A stretch of DNA of 39,599 bases, from NCBI GenBank assembly GCA_944371305.1, contig CALVXM010000001.1, forward strand, positions 1 to 39,599. The letters are read 5' to 3'. The position numbers were made by a program, and so were the translations under genes. Of this stretch, positions 1 through 8,087 are shown one piece after another; positions within the stretch are counted from its first letter, which is position 1, and every line of letters starts with the position of its first letter. This DNA comes from an uncultured Bacilli bacterium (GTDB lineage Bacteria; Bacillota_I; Bacilli_A; RF39; UBA660). The notes under the pieces were generated by a model that was not told the origin of the DNA, did not search any database, and was given only the letters and a program-made list of their open reading frames with translations.

Positions 1-62
1 CACATCATATTTTTTAGTGTATTTACTATTTAATCCTCTAGTAATAGTAAGGGTATCATTTA

Positions 63-1322
63 TTAGACAACAAGGTGAATTGGAGTTACTGATACACCTT
101 GACCAAAAGCTGTTGTTGCTAGTTCTAAATCGCCAATTTTATCAACATCAAAAATAATACCATTAGCTTCGCCATTTAAATCAACACCGGTAGGACTACC
201 AAAACCAAATTTATCAATATAACTAAATAAAGTTTCTTTACCTATCCTAAGACCTAAATTAACAAATCCTGGATTACAAGAATTTTCAACAACTTGTAAA
301 AATGTTTGATCACCATGTCCCCCATGTTTCCAACAATGAATAGTTGCTCCTCCAACCTTAACTGCTCCACTATCAAAATAATGTTCCTCTTCTAAATTAA
401 CTAAATTTTCTTCTAAAGCTGTTGCTAAAGTAATAATTTTAAAAGTACTACCCGGTTCATAAGTCATCCAAATTGGTAAATTACGATTGATTATTTCAGT
501 TGTGTAATCTTCATAATTGGAAGGATCAAAACTAGGCCGAGAGGCCATCGCTAATATTTCACCAGTTTTAGGATTCATAACAATCCCTAAAGCTTGTTCT
601 GGATTATATTTACTAATAGCATTATCTAATTCTCTTTCTAAAGCAATTTGAATATTATAATCCACTGTCAAATAAATATCGATTCCATCTTGTGGTTGTT
701 CATATATTTCTGATAGTTCTAATTTATTACCTTTAGCATCACTAAAATATTTAATTGCGCCATAGCTTCCAGTTAAATAGTCATTATACATAAGTTCTAA
801 TCCAGATAATCCTTGATTATCAATTCCAACAAAACCTAAAGTATGCGCTAATAATTTACCATAAGGATAATACCTTTTACTTTCTTTTAACAAGTAAACG
901 CCAGGTAAATCCAACTCATTTATTTTATCAGCAGTCTCATAATCAAGTCTTCTTCCTTCTGGATGAACTCGTTCAATCGATGATTTTTTACTGACATGTT
1001 CATACATATCTTCATAAGAAATACCCAATATCGGTGCGATTAATTCAGCAGTTTTTTCTTTATCGACAATCTGATTAGGTATTAAAACTAAAGAAGTAGT
1101 CGTAACATTATCAGCTAATACTACACCATTACGGTCATAGATCTTACCACGGTTAGCTTCAATTGGTAAATTTCTACTCCATAAACTAGTAGCATAATTA
1201 TTTAATTTTTCATAAGAAAAAACTTGGATATAAAAAACTTTACCAATAATTAAAACAAAGAAAAACAATATTATAGACATTACTATTTTAATTCTAAAAT
1301 GAATATTCTTATTAAAAAACAT
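63..1322 (-). pseudogene. SpoVD-like class B penicillin-binding protein, C-terminally broken
   Basis: Class B PBP/transpeptidase that would crosslink peptidoglycan on the outer face of the membrane; the SpoVD branch makes spore cortex. Seen: one N-terminal membrane segment (about residues 11-33), a PBP dimerization domain containing NRGKIYDRNG, and a transpeptidase domain with the active-site motif STFK (S292, K295) and SCN (S348). The CWKHGGHGDQTF and NSCNPGFV stretches resemble SpoVD. The frame stops after FGQGVSVTPIHLVV, where relatives normally continue for 100 or more residues through the KTG motif, so the catalytic domain is incomplete. This could be a real truncation, a frameshift or an assembly fault close to the window edge. 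I place the start at ATG 1322, three bases after GGGTGAG, rather than at the upstream GTG 1334. The start codon lies in a 12-bp hairpin. The family call is solid; whether it functions is unknown. Confidence 0.8.
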
Positions 1323-1349
1323 ATACTCACCCACTTAAGTATATGTTTT
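1316..1349 (-). promoter_or_regulatory. 12-bp hairpin enclosing SD and start codon of the SpoVD-like PBP
   Basis: Perfect inverted repeat: 1316-1327 pairs with 1338-1349 around a 10-base loop. In the minus-strand RNA most of the Shine-Dalgarno sequence lies in the loop, the ATG lies in the 3' arm, and six U residues follow. It could sequester the start codon, act as an attenuator or terminator for the upstream deaminase-rhodanese transcript, or be a protein operator. The repeat is seen; the role is inferred. Confidence 0.6.
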
Positions 1350-1444
1350 AATTTAAATAATATATATCTTCAACCAATTCAAATTTTAATATAATATAAA
1401 AAGGAACTTTGAAAAAAACTATTAAAATCTATTTTTTATATTTA

Positions 1445-1807
1445 TCATTTCTCTATTTCATAATTCCAACTATCAATACCACCAAAGGTATAAACATTTT
1501 TAAAATCTAAAGCTACTAATGTTTCAGCAGCAATTTGAGCTCTAGAACCAGATTGACAATAAATAATTATTTTTTCACTTTTATTATCAGTAACTTCTTG
1601 AATAAATCTATCTTCTAATTCATCGAAAGGAATGTTAATAGCATCTTTAAGATGTCCTGTTTCATATTCATAAGTCTCTCGAACATCTAGAATAACAACC
1701 TCATTTTTATCAACCATATCATGAGCTTTAGATGCGCTTATTTGTTTATATGTCCCACTGTCACAACCGACCAATAATAAAATCAATAAAACCAATATTT
1801 TTTTCAA
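1445..1807 (-). CDS. rhodanese-domain lipoprotein
   Basis: Single rhodanese domain exported as a lipoprotein, so probably a sulfur-transfer or thiol-handling protein on the outer face of the membrane. Seen: a short hydrophobic signal peptide ending in the lipobox LVGC, then a compact rhodanese fold of about 100 residues with LDVRETYEYETGHLKDAINI and the active-site loop YCQSGSRA, whose Cys is the expected persulfide carrier. TTG 1807 is chosen over GTG 1816 because AAGGAG is well spaced only for the TTG. That leaves one base after the stop of the adenosine deaminase gene, so the two are probably co-transcribed. The physiological sulfur donor cannot be read from sequence. Confidence 0.85.
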   Translation of the reverse strand: MKKILVLLILLLVGCDSGTYKQISASKAHDMVDKNEVVILDVRETYEYETGHLKDAINIPFDELEDRFIQEVTDNKSEKIIIYCQSGSRAQIAAETLVALDFKNVYTFGGIDSWNYEIEK

Positions 1808-1808
1808 A

Positions 1809-2783
1809 TTAATCACACTCCTTGTAGTTTTTAATTATATCTATGTATTTTTCCTTTTCTATTTCACTCAAAAAAGCCGCTTTAATAGCATTAATATTCA
1901 TTCTTTTAAAATCAGACACATTGAATCCAAAAGTTTTATTCAATTTTTGATACTCTTCTGTTAATGTAATATTAGAAACCGTTCGATTATCAGTATTAAT
2001 AGTTACTAAAACTCCTAAATCATATAACTTTTTAATTGGATGACTTTGATAATCTTGATAAATATTAGTTTGAATATTACTAGTTGGGCATACTTCTAAT
2101 GTTATATCTTTATCTTTGATCAATTTAACAATATCCATATCTTCAATACATCTAATACCATGACCTAATCTTTTAGTATTAAAACTAATAGCTTTCAAGA
2201 TACTGTTTTTACCATCAGCTTCGCCAGCATGGATCGTAAAAGGAATATTATAGCTTTGAGCGATTTTAAAAAGTTCTTCAAAGTCTTCAGTTTTATATAA
2301 GCTCTCAGATCCTGCTAAATCTAAAGCAACAACACCTTTATTTAAATATTTATAAGCTAATTCAATAATTTTTTTATTTTCAAAAAATGATAAATTCCTC
2401 ATCATGCAAAGTATTAAATTAACCTTAATATTATTATCTTTTAGACTAGAAATAACTGTTTCAACTACTTCTTCCTGCGTAAGTCCTTCTTTCAAATGAA
2501 ATAAAGGGCAAAATCTAACTTCAGCATAAATAACATTATCATCTTTCAATTTAGTTATTAATTCTTTTGTTACTCTAGAAATATTTTCTTTTGTTTGCAT
2601 AATATCATTAGCTAAAGAAAATTTAGTTAAATATTCATTTAGGTTTGAACACTTATCACTAGCAACCATTTCCTCTTTTACTTCTTTAACACTTTTACCC
2701 ATCAAATCGCAAGCTGTTTTAATATCGACAGAACCATCTAAATGAAGATGTAATTCAACTTTTGGTACTAACTTAAAATTCAT
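1809..2783 (-). CDS. add: adenosine deaminase
   Basis: Cytosolic zinc hydrolase converting adenosine or deoxyadenosine to inosine or deoxyinosine for purine salvage. Seen, numbered from the chosen start: HLHLDGS with metal ligands H12 and H14, the HAGE motif (H185, E188), GHG (H208), and NTDN with the metal-binding Asp near 265. The length of 324 residues is normal for bacterial Add. The start is placed at ATG 2783, five bases after GGTGA; an in-frame ATG at 2795 would add four residues but lacks a Shine-Dalgarno sequence. The gene is followed after one base by the rhodanese lipoprotein. The adenine deaminase subgroup is possible, but the motif order fits Add. Confidence 0.9.
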   Translation of the reverse strand: MNFKLVPKVELHLHLDGSVDIKTACDLMGKSVKEVKEEMVASDKCSNLNEYLTKFSLANDIMQTKENISRVTKELITKLKDDNVIYAEVRFCPLFHLKEGLTQEEVVETVISSLKDNNIKVNLILCMMRNLSFFENKKIIELAYKYLNKGVVALDLAGSESLYKTEDFEELFKIAQSYNIPFTIHAGEADGKNSILKAISFNTKRLGHGIRCIEDMDIVKLIKDKDITLEVCPTSNIQTNIYQDYQSHPIKKLYDLGVLVTINTDNRTVSNITLTEEYQKLNKTFGFNVSDFKRMNINAIKAAFLSEIEKEKYIDIIKNYKECD

Positions 2784-2848
2784 TTTCTTCACCATTTTAA
2801 TTATATCATCTCAAACAAATAAAAAAAAGGATTATAATATAAAATATG

Positions 2849-2879
2849 AAAAAAAGAATGAGACTACCTCATCCTTTTA
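2849..2879 (-). terminator. rho-independent terminator of the LppM-like gene
   Basis: On the minus strand a 10-bp stem (one G-U pair) closes a five-base loop GTAGT and is followed by a run of T. It lies just after the stop codon of the LppM-like gene and separates it from add. Confidence 0.8.
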
Positions 2880-2880
2880 A

Positions 2881-4074
2881 CTATTGATTATTTTGATTAT
2901 CGCTCGGCGTAGATTTTAATAAATCATCAACAGAAGTTATAGTTGGTTGTTGCGTAGAACTTTGTTGGTTTAAAAATGTTCTTGGTGCTTGAGGCTGACT
3001 CATGCTTGGTTGTGTACTTACACTCGGTTGAGGTTGACTCATACTTGGTTGTGTACTTACACTCGGTTGAGGTTGACTCATACTTGGTTGTGTACTTACA
3101 CTCGGTTGAGGTTGACTCATACTTGGTTGTGTACTTACACTTGGTTGAGGTTGACTCATACTTGGTTGTGTACTTACACTTGGTTGAGGTTGACTCATAC
3201 TTGGTTGTGCACTTACGCTTGGTTGAGTAACAGGTTTTACCTCAGGTTGTGTTGACCAAGTATTTGTAGGTTCAACTACAGGCTCTTCAACTGTTTCTAT
3301 AGTATCAGCTGAATCATTAGGCATAACTTGTGGTTCACTATTAGCCACGCCACTATTTAAATTTTGTTTCTTTTTCTTAGATTTTTTAACAACTAAAATA
3401 ATAACTATAAGAATTACTAATAAAGCAATACCTCCACCAATTAAAGCTACCATTAAAATTGGAAAACTAGAGAAGTTAAATTCAAAATCAATAGTACCAG
3501 CTTCAGTACCACTTAAATCCCAAGTTAATGTTTTACCGTCATCAGAAACAGTAGTTGCATTATGACTAATTGGTTTATTTGGTAATGTTACAGTAAATTT
3601 AATGTCAATTTCAGCATCCTGTCCTTGTGATTCATTAACTGGTGAATAAACTATATTAGAAACATAATTATCACCATTTTTAGTAAATAACATCGTATCA
3701 TCCATATTAGAATCCATATTAGTGATATCAAAAGGACTTCCATCACCTGTTGCTTCATCAATATTACCTACATCAGTAGCGTCATAAGTAAATCCTTTAT
3801 AACCATCTTGATCATATCTTTCCATCGTAAAACCTTCTGGTGCTTCACCATTCATAGATTCTAAAAGTTCCCAAACATCTTCATCAGTATAAGTAGGAAT
3901 TTCTTCCCCACCACTTTGCATTGACATTAGAGCTTGAATCATTTCATCATCATAAGCCATAAAAAAGCTAAAATCTATTGTTTTATCACTTTTAATGACT
4001 AAATCATATCCACCTTTCATGCCACATCCGGTTAATAGTACTAAACCGACTAATAAAAATAAAAACTTTTTCAA
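2881..4074 (-). CDS. LppM-like lipoprotein with transmembrane anchor and repetitive cytoplasmic tail
   Basis: Envelope protein of unknown function. Seen: a signal peptide with lipobox LTGC (C17), an extracellular domain of about 185 residues resembling the LppM/DUF3153 family (long beta-rich lipoproteins followed by one helix), a membrane helix at about 205-229, a KKSKKKK stop-transfer, and a tail of about 160 residues rich in Q, P and S. The tail contains six copies of a 13-residue unit (QPSVSTQPSMSQP). The order implies both a lipidated N-terminus and a membrane-spanning helix, with the repeats in the cytoplasm. The start is TTG 4074, preceded by AAAGGAGTGAAG. It has its own sigma-A-like promoter and terminator, so it is monocistronic. 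The family call is moderate. Confidence 0.7.
   Translation of the reverse strand: MKKFLFLLVGLVLLTGCGMKGGYDLVIKSDKTIDFSFFMAYDDEMIQALMSMQSGGEEIPTYTDEDVWELLESMNGEAPEGFTMERYDQDGYKGFTYDATDVGNIDEATGDGSPFDITNMDSNMDDTMLFTKNGDNYVSNIVYSPVNESQGQDAEIDIKFTVTLPNKPISHNATTVSDDGKTLTWDLSGTEAGTIDFEFNFSSFPILMVALIGGGIALLVILIVIILVVKKSKKKKQNLNSGVANSEPQVMPNDSADTIETVEEPVVEPTNTWSTQPEVKPVTQPSVSAQPSMSQPQPSVSTQPSMSQPQPSVSTQPSMSQPQPSVSTQPSMSQPQPSVSTQPSMSQPQPSVSTQPSMSQPQAPRTFLNQQSSTQQPTITSVDDLLKSTPSDNQNNQ
2989..3222. repeat. six tandem 39-bp coding repeats
   Basis: Six head-to-tail 39-bp units beginning at 2989, 3028, 3067, 3106, 3145 and 3184. They differ at only a few positions, and the outermost two copies differ most. 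Each unit adds 13 residues to the lipoprotein tail, so changes in copy number keep the frame. There are no spacers between units, so this is not a CRISPR array. Confidence 0.95.
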
Positions 4075-4110
4075 ATTACTTCACTCCTTTTACACTCCTC
4101 TATAATAAAC

Positions 4111-4138
4111 ATTATACCATAGATTATTAATTATTCAA
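4111..4138 (-). promoter_or_regulatory. sigma-A-like promoter of the LppM-like gene
   Basis: TTGAAT at 4133-4138 and TATAAT at 4111-4116 with a 16-bp spacer on the minus strand. It overlaps the 3' end of galE. Confidence 0.6.
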
Positions 4139-5140
4139 GTCTTTATTAGAGTTTTTGACAAATTTAAATGAATCTTTACACATTTCTTCAATTCCTTTAG
4201 TTGCTTTCCAATTTAATTTATCTAAAGCATAAGTTGCATCAGCGTAGCAACTTGCAACATCACCTTTCCTTCTAGCAACAATTTTATAATTTATTTTTAC
4301 ATTGTTAACTTTTTCAAAAGTTGTAACTAAATCTAAAACACTATAACCATTACCTGTACCCAAATTATAATAATCAATACCTTTTTCTTTACAAATATGT
4401 TCAATCGCTTTAATATGCCCCTTAGCTAAATCAACAACATGAATATAATCACGGACTCCTGTTCCATCATGTGTATCATAGTCATTACCAAAAATGCTCA
4501 ACTCCTTAAGTTCACCAGTTGCTACCCTAACTATATATGGCATCAAATTATTAGGAATATCTTTTGGATTTTCGCCAATCAAGCCACTTTCATGAGCGCC
4601 TATTGGATTAAAATATCTCAAAACAGCAATTGACCATTCATTATCTGAAATATATAAATCTTTTAAGATTCCTTCGATGTATAACTTAGTTGATCCATAA
4701 GGATTAGTTGTCGATAAAGGAAAATCTTCTTTAATTGGTAACGTTTTAGGACTACCATATACAGTTGCGCTAGATGAAAAAACAATTTTTTTACAGTTAT
4801 ATTTATTCATAATTTCTAACAAAGTTAAAGTTGAATCAAGATTATTACGATAATAAAGTAAAGGTTTTAAAACACTTTCCCCAACCGCCTTAAGTCCAGC
4901 AAAATGGATAACAGCATCGATATTTTCTTTACTAAATATCTCATCGACTAAATCCTTATCACACAAATCACCTTTATAAAACTTTACTTCCTTTTTCGTT
5001 ATCTGTTTGATTTTATCAACTACATCTTCTTTTGAATTACATAAATTATCAATAATAACCACTTCATAGCCACTATCTAATAGTTCACAACAAGTATGAC
5101 TTCCTATATATCCACAACCACCCGTAACTAATATTTTCAT
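4127..5140 (-). CDS. galE: UDP-glucose 4-epimerase
   Basis: NAD-dependent cytosolic epimerase interconverting UDP-glucose and UDP-galactose (some members also act on the N-acetylated sugars), supplying precursors for surface glycans. Seen: the N-terminal Rossmann motif GGCGYIG (residues 7-13), SSSATVYG with the catalytic Ser near 124, and YGSTK giving Y148 and K152 of the YxxxK pair. The 337-residue length is typical. Its ATG follows the stop of the spoVB-like gene by three bases, and the AGGTGAGG ribosome site lies inside the spoVB-like 3' end, so they form an operon (cse60, spoVB, galE). Substrate range cannot be settled from sequence. Confidence 0.95.
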   Translation of the reverse strand: MKILVTGGCGYIGSHTCCELLDSGYEVVIIDNLCNSKEDVVDKIKQITKKEVKFYKGDLCDKDLVDEIFSKENIDAVIHFAGLKAVGESVLKPLLYYRNNLDSTLTLLEIMNKYNCKKIVFSSSATVYGSPKTLPIKEDFPLSTTNPYGSTKLYIEGILKDLYISDNEWSIAVLRYFNPIGAHESGLIGENPKDIPNNLMPYIVRVATGELKELSIFGNDYDTHDGTGVRDYIHVVDLAKGHIKAIEHICKEKGIDYYNLGTGNGYSVLDLVTTFEKVNNVKINYKIVARRKGDVASCYADATYALDKLNWKATKGIEEMCKDSFKFVKNSNKDLNN

Positions 5141-5143
5141 AAT

Positions 5144-6781
5144 CTACCTCACCTTTTTAAATTTTTTTAATATATTGTTAATAAATTCATTACCAAATAC
5201 TTGATTAAATATTTTATTTTTAAAAGATAAAATAAAATATATCAAACAACCAATAGTTGCATAAATTAAAATTTCTAACAAAGCCCACAATCTCGTCGTT
5301 GGAAAATCTGGTAATAATAATCTTATAATCATTAAACTCAAAATCATAATACCATTAATTAAGATTATCTTTATACCTGGAACAATAGTAGAGCGATAAC
5401 TAATCTTATATTTTTGTCTTAATTTATATAATAAATATATGACTGATAATCCTTGAACTAACATCGTTGTAAAAATAGAGCCATAATAAGCTTCAAATCC
5501 TAAAAAATGAAATAAATGCATCATTGGTATATTTAAAATAGCCTTTAAAATGAAACTACCAAATAAAGTTCCTAAAGCTGTTTTAGGATTATCTAAAGCA
5601 TTAGTTGTATCAACTAATACATAGAAAAATGAATTAATTATCGTCTGTAAAATAAAGAAACTAAATACATCTATACTTAAAGCATCGTAACCATAAAATA
5701 AAGTCCAAACACTACTTGATAAAAAACATAAACCTAATGTCATCGGTAGCGATATAAATAAAATTATCTTTAAAGCTTGATTAATTTTAGTAGATACTTC
5801 ATCATATCTTTTTAATGTTGCACTACTTACTACACTTGGAATAATACTCATAGTAATACCAAAAGTAATAGCTAAAATAATCATGTTTAGCTTAGCACCC
5901 CAAGTTGTAATAATACTTAAAACGTTTTCAGAAACATTAACATCATACCCTAGACCAACCAAACCTCTTACAATTGTAAAAACATCGACTGTGTTATAAA
6001 TTGATCTGATAAATTCAATTAAAATAAAAGGAAGCGAATATAAGACAATTCTTTTGAAAATAACTTTATTAGTTAATTTAGCTTCGGCTTTGGTCGGTTT
6101 TTCATTGCGCATCAAAGCTTCCCTATTTTTATTTATTTTGTTAATTATATACAAATATGCAGCTATTGCTCCAGCAGTGGCTCCAAAAGTTGCTACCCCA
6201 ACTGTTGTTGTTATCGATAAATGAAATACTTTTAAAGTTAAATAACTACCACCTACAATAACAATAACTCTCACCAATTGTTCAACAACATTAGCAATAG
6301 CAGGAACTGCCATCATTCTATGTCCTTGAACATAACCCTTACTCACACTTAAAATTGGAATAAATAATAACGCTGTCGATATAACTCTTATGACAAATGT
6401 AATATCTTCTATAGTATTACCACCTTCAATATCACCAATTATTAAATAAGCAATATTAGGTGCGAAAACAAATAAAACAATAAAACTAACAATACCTAAA
6501 CCAACAATAATATATTTTCCAATTTTATAAGCTCGTTCTTGAGCATTATAATAACCCAAAGTATTATATTCACTAACAGCTTTAGCCATCGCACTAGGAA
6601 TACCAGTCGATGATAAAGAGGCAAATACGGCATAAATCGTATAAGCATAACTATATAAAACAGCCCCTTGAGTACCAATAATAGCACGAAAAGGAATAAC
6701 GTAAATTATTCCTAAAATCTTACATAATACAATACCAATTGTTGATATCATTGCCCCTTCAACAAAGCTATTTTTTTTCAA
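5144..6781 (-). CDS. spoVB: MATE/MurJ-superfamily flippase, SpoVB-like
   Basis: Polytopic inner-membrane lipid-linked oligosaccharide flippase of the polysaccharide biosynthesis/SpoVB family; in sporulating Bacilli SpoVB is needed for cortex formation. Seen: about 14 hydrophobic segments over 545 residues and the N-terminal signature KNSFVEGAMISTIG with VIPFRAIIGTQGAVLYSYAY. The start is TTG 6781, six bases after GGGAAGTG, the same spacing as the LtaS-like gene. An upstream ATG at 6820 only exists because this frame runs through the cse60-like gene. Being behind cse60 supports a sporulation role, but a paralogue flipping another polymer with galE cannot be excluded. Confidence 0.85.
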   Translation of the reverse strand: MKKNSFVEGAMISTIGIVLCKILGIIYVIPFRAIIGTQGAVLYSYAYTIYAVFASLSSTGIPSAMAKAVSEYNTLGYYNAQERAYKIGKYIIVGLGIVSFIVLFVFAPNIAYLIIGDIEGGNTIEDITFVIRVISTALLFIPILSVSKGYVQGHRMMAVPAIANVVEQLVRVIVIVGGSYLTLKVFHLSITTTVGVATFGATAGAIAAYLYIINKINKNREALMRNEKPTKAEAKLTNKVIFKRIVLYSLPFILIEFIRSIYNTVDVFTIVRGLVGLGYDVNVSENVLSIITTWGAKLNMIILAITFGITMSIIPSVVSSATLKRYDEVSTKINQALKIILFISLPMTLGLCFLSSSVWTLFYGYDALSIDVFSFFILQTIINSFFYVLVDTTNALDNPKTALGTLFGSFILKAILNIPMMHLFHFLGFEAYYGSIFTTMLVQGLSVIYLLYKLRQKYKISYRSTIVPGIKIILINGIMILSLMIIRLLLPDFPTTRLWALLEILIYATIGCLIYFILSFKNKIFNQVFGNEFINNILKKFKKVR

Positions 6782-6786
6782 TTTTA

Positions 6787-6957
6787 TCACTTCCCATACA
6801 CAATCATAGCTGAAAAACAATAAAGTTGTTCCTCACCTACAATACTAATTGCCACTTGATATTTTATATCTATTATATCATCATTTTCGCTTAAAAACTT
6901 ATTAACACTATCTTCCAAATCTTTTTCATGACCTTCATCAAATATTTTAACTTTCAT
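6787..6957 (-). CDS. cse60: Cse60-like small sporulation protein (56 aa)
   Basis: Small acidic cytosolic protein resembling Bacillus Cse60, a roughly 60-residue product of the mother-cell sigma-E regulon with no known biochemical activity. Seen: MKVKIFDEGHEKDLEDSVN at the N-terminus, then DIKYQVAIS and a C-terminal LYCFSAMIVYG, both characteristic of the family as I recall it. The ATG follows GGTGAATAAT, and the TGA stop overlaps the ribosome site of the spoVB-like gene, giving tight coupling. It is easily missed because of its size. A TTGACA / TATTAT promoter lies just upstream; no clear sigma-E element was found. Confidence 0.8.
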   Translation of the reverse strand: MKVKIFDEGHEKDLEDSVNKFLSENDDIIDIKYQVAISIVGEEQLYCFSAMIVYGK

Positions 6958-6976
6958 ATTATTCACCGCTATTATT

Positions 6977-7006
6977 ATAATATTTTATTATCATAAGAAT
7001 TGTCAA
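6977..7006 (-). promoter_or_regulatory. promoter of the cse60-spoVB-galE operon
   Basis: TTGACA at 7001-7006 and TATTAT at 6977-6982 with an 18-bp spacer on the minus strand. The -35 overlaps the stop codon of the upstream lipoprotein gene. It looks vegetative rather than sigma-E type. Confidence 0.6.
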
Positions 7007-7404
7007 TAATTGTAAGTATAAAAATATTTATTATCTTCTGTTTCAATTAAAACTTTGAAATTGATATCACTTATTTTATCAACATAACCAATTAAAATAA
7101 TTCCTTTCTCTTCGTTTAAATTAATTTCTTCATCAACTATTCCAACACTTGGAAATATATCTTTAGTAACAACATCATGAATTACTAAAGCTTTAACTTT
7201 ATTAGCTTCTACTTTAGGGTTATCAATAATCACTTGATATATTATTCTATTTTCATTCACATTATCGATATAAAAATTAATATCAAAAGGAATATCTTCA
7301 GATATGATGTTGGTTTCTTTAAGTTCTTTAACATATAAATCATAAGGACTTATCTTATGACATCCTACCAACAATAGACATAAAATAATAAATATTTTCT
7401 TCAT
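7003..7404 (-). CDS. small lipoprotein of unknown function
   Basis: I do not recognise a family. Seen: a 14-residue hydrophobic signal ending in the lipobox LVGC, then about 118 residues alternating hydrophobic and charged positions with predicted beta character and no further Cys. It probably sits on the outer membrane face as a lipid-anchored beta domain. The ATG follows the stop of the YgjP-like gene by one base, and the ribosome site AAGGAT lies in that gene's 3' end, so they are co-transcribed. Confidence 0.7.
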   Translation of the reverse strand: MKKIFIILCLLLVGCHKISPYDLYVKELKETNIISEDIPFDINFYIDNVNENRIIYQVIIDNPKVEANKVKALVIHDVVTKDIFPSVGIVDEEINLNEEKGIILIGYVDKISDINFKVLIETEDNKYFYTYNY

Positions 7405-7405
7405 T

Positions 7406-8041
7406 TTATCCTTCCCTCAAGGTTTTCCTTATTTCTTTATAATTAGGACAATATTTCATAACTTGATTCCAAAAATTTTTCGAATGATCAAAATAAATAA
7501 AGTGCGATAACTCATGAACGATAACATAATCAATTTGGTTAATACCATATTTAATTAATTCACTATTTAAAGTTACAATTTTATCTTTTCGGTTACAAAC
7601 ACCCCATCTTGTTTTCATTTTTCTAATTCTTAATTTAGGATAAGGAATATCTTCCTTAAATAAGCTATAAATATAATCCAATCGCTCCTCATAAAGTCTT
7701 TCAGTTTGCTTCTTCAACCATTTATTTAGATAATCATTACTCTTTACAAAAATCTTATCTTCTGTTATATCAATATCAAAAGTAGGTACAATAATAACAT
7801 CATATTTCTTCCCCAAATAATAAAAATAGTTATTCTTCTCTTGTCTACTTTTATTTTTATCAATCATTTTTTTTATACTCTCATAATTATTATCTAATAA
7901 CTGTTTAATATAACCTTTACTTACAAAATAATTTGTTGTCACATATATTTTCAAGTCTTCTTTTACTCTTATATATGTATTTTTATTGTTTTTTTTCTCA
8001 ATTATAACATCATATTCTATACCATTAACTACATATTTCAT
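7406..8041 (-). CDS. YgjP-like (DUF45/WLM) zinc metallopeptidase
   Basis: Cytosolic M48-type zinc-metallopeptidase-fold protein of the YgjP/DUF45 family; substrates are unknown and some members have been linked to nucleotide hydrolysis. Seen: a divergent beta-rich N-terminal half, the conserved TRWGVCNRKDKIVTLN block, then HELSHFIYFDHSKNFW, giving the HExxH-like zinc site with a third His, and a C-terminal helix. The 211-residue length is typical. No Shine-Dalgarno sequence precedes the ATG, and a strong promoter places the expected transcript start at or within a base or two of it, so the mRNA is probably leaderless. Confidence 0.85.
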   Translation of the reverse strand: MKYVVNGIEYDVIIEKKNNKNTYIRVKEDLKIYVTTNYFVSKGYIKQLLDNNYESIKKMIDKNKSRQEKNNYFYYLGKKYDVIIVPTFDIDITEDKIFVKSNDYLNKWLKKQTERLYEERLDYIYSLFKEDIPYPKLRIRKMKTRWGVCNRKDKIVTLNSELIKYGINQIDYVIVHELSHFIYFDHSKNFWNQVMKYCPNYKEIRKTLREG

Positions 8042-8047
8042 ATAAAA

Positions 8048-8076
8048 ATTATATCATGAAATACTTACTTTCGCAA
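8048..8076 (-). promoter_or_regulatory. strong promoter giving a leaderless ygjP-like mRNA
   Basis: TTGCGA at 8071-8076, a 17-bp spacer and TATAAT at 8048-8053 on the minus strand. Only six bases separate the -10 from the A of the start codon at 8041, so the usual start distance puts +1 on the ATG. Confidence 0.75.
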
Positions 8077-8087
8077 TTTTTATGCCA

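Noticed and set aside
2-153. Open frame on the plus strand entering from the left edge
   Set aside because: It lies largely opposite the well-supported PBP gene, has no recognisable sequence and no start within the window.
2989-3222. Possible CRISPR array
   Set aside because: The 39-bp units are contiguous with no unique spacers and code in frame for a 13-residue repeat.
2976-3255. Two open frames on the plus strand made of repeated units
   Set aside because: They are the opposite strand of the 39-bp repeats in the LppM-like gene. The regular composition keeps several frames open, and neither has a ribosome site.
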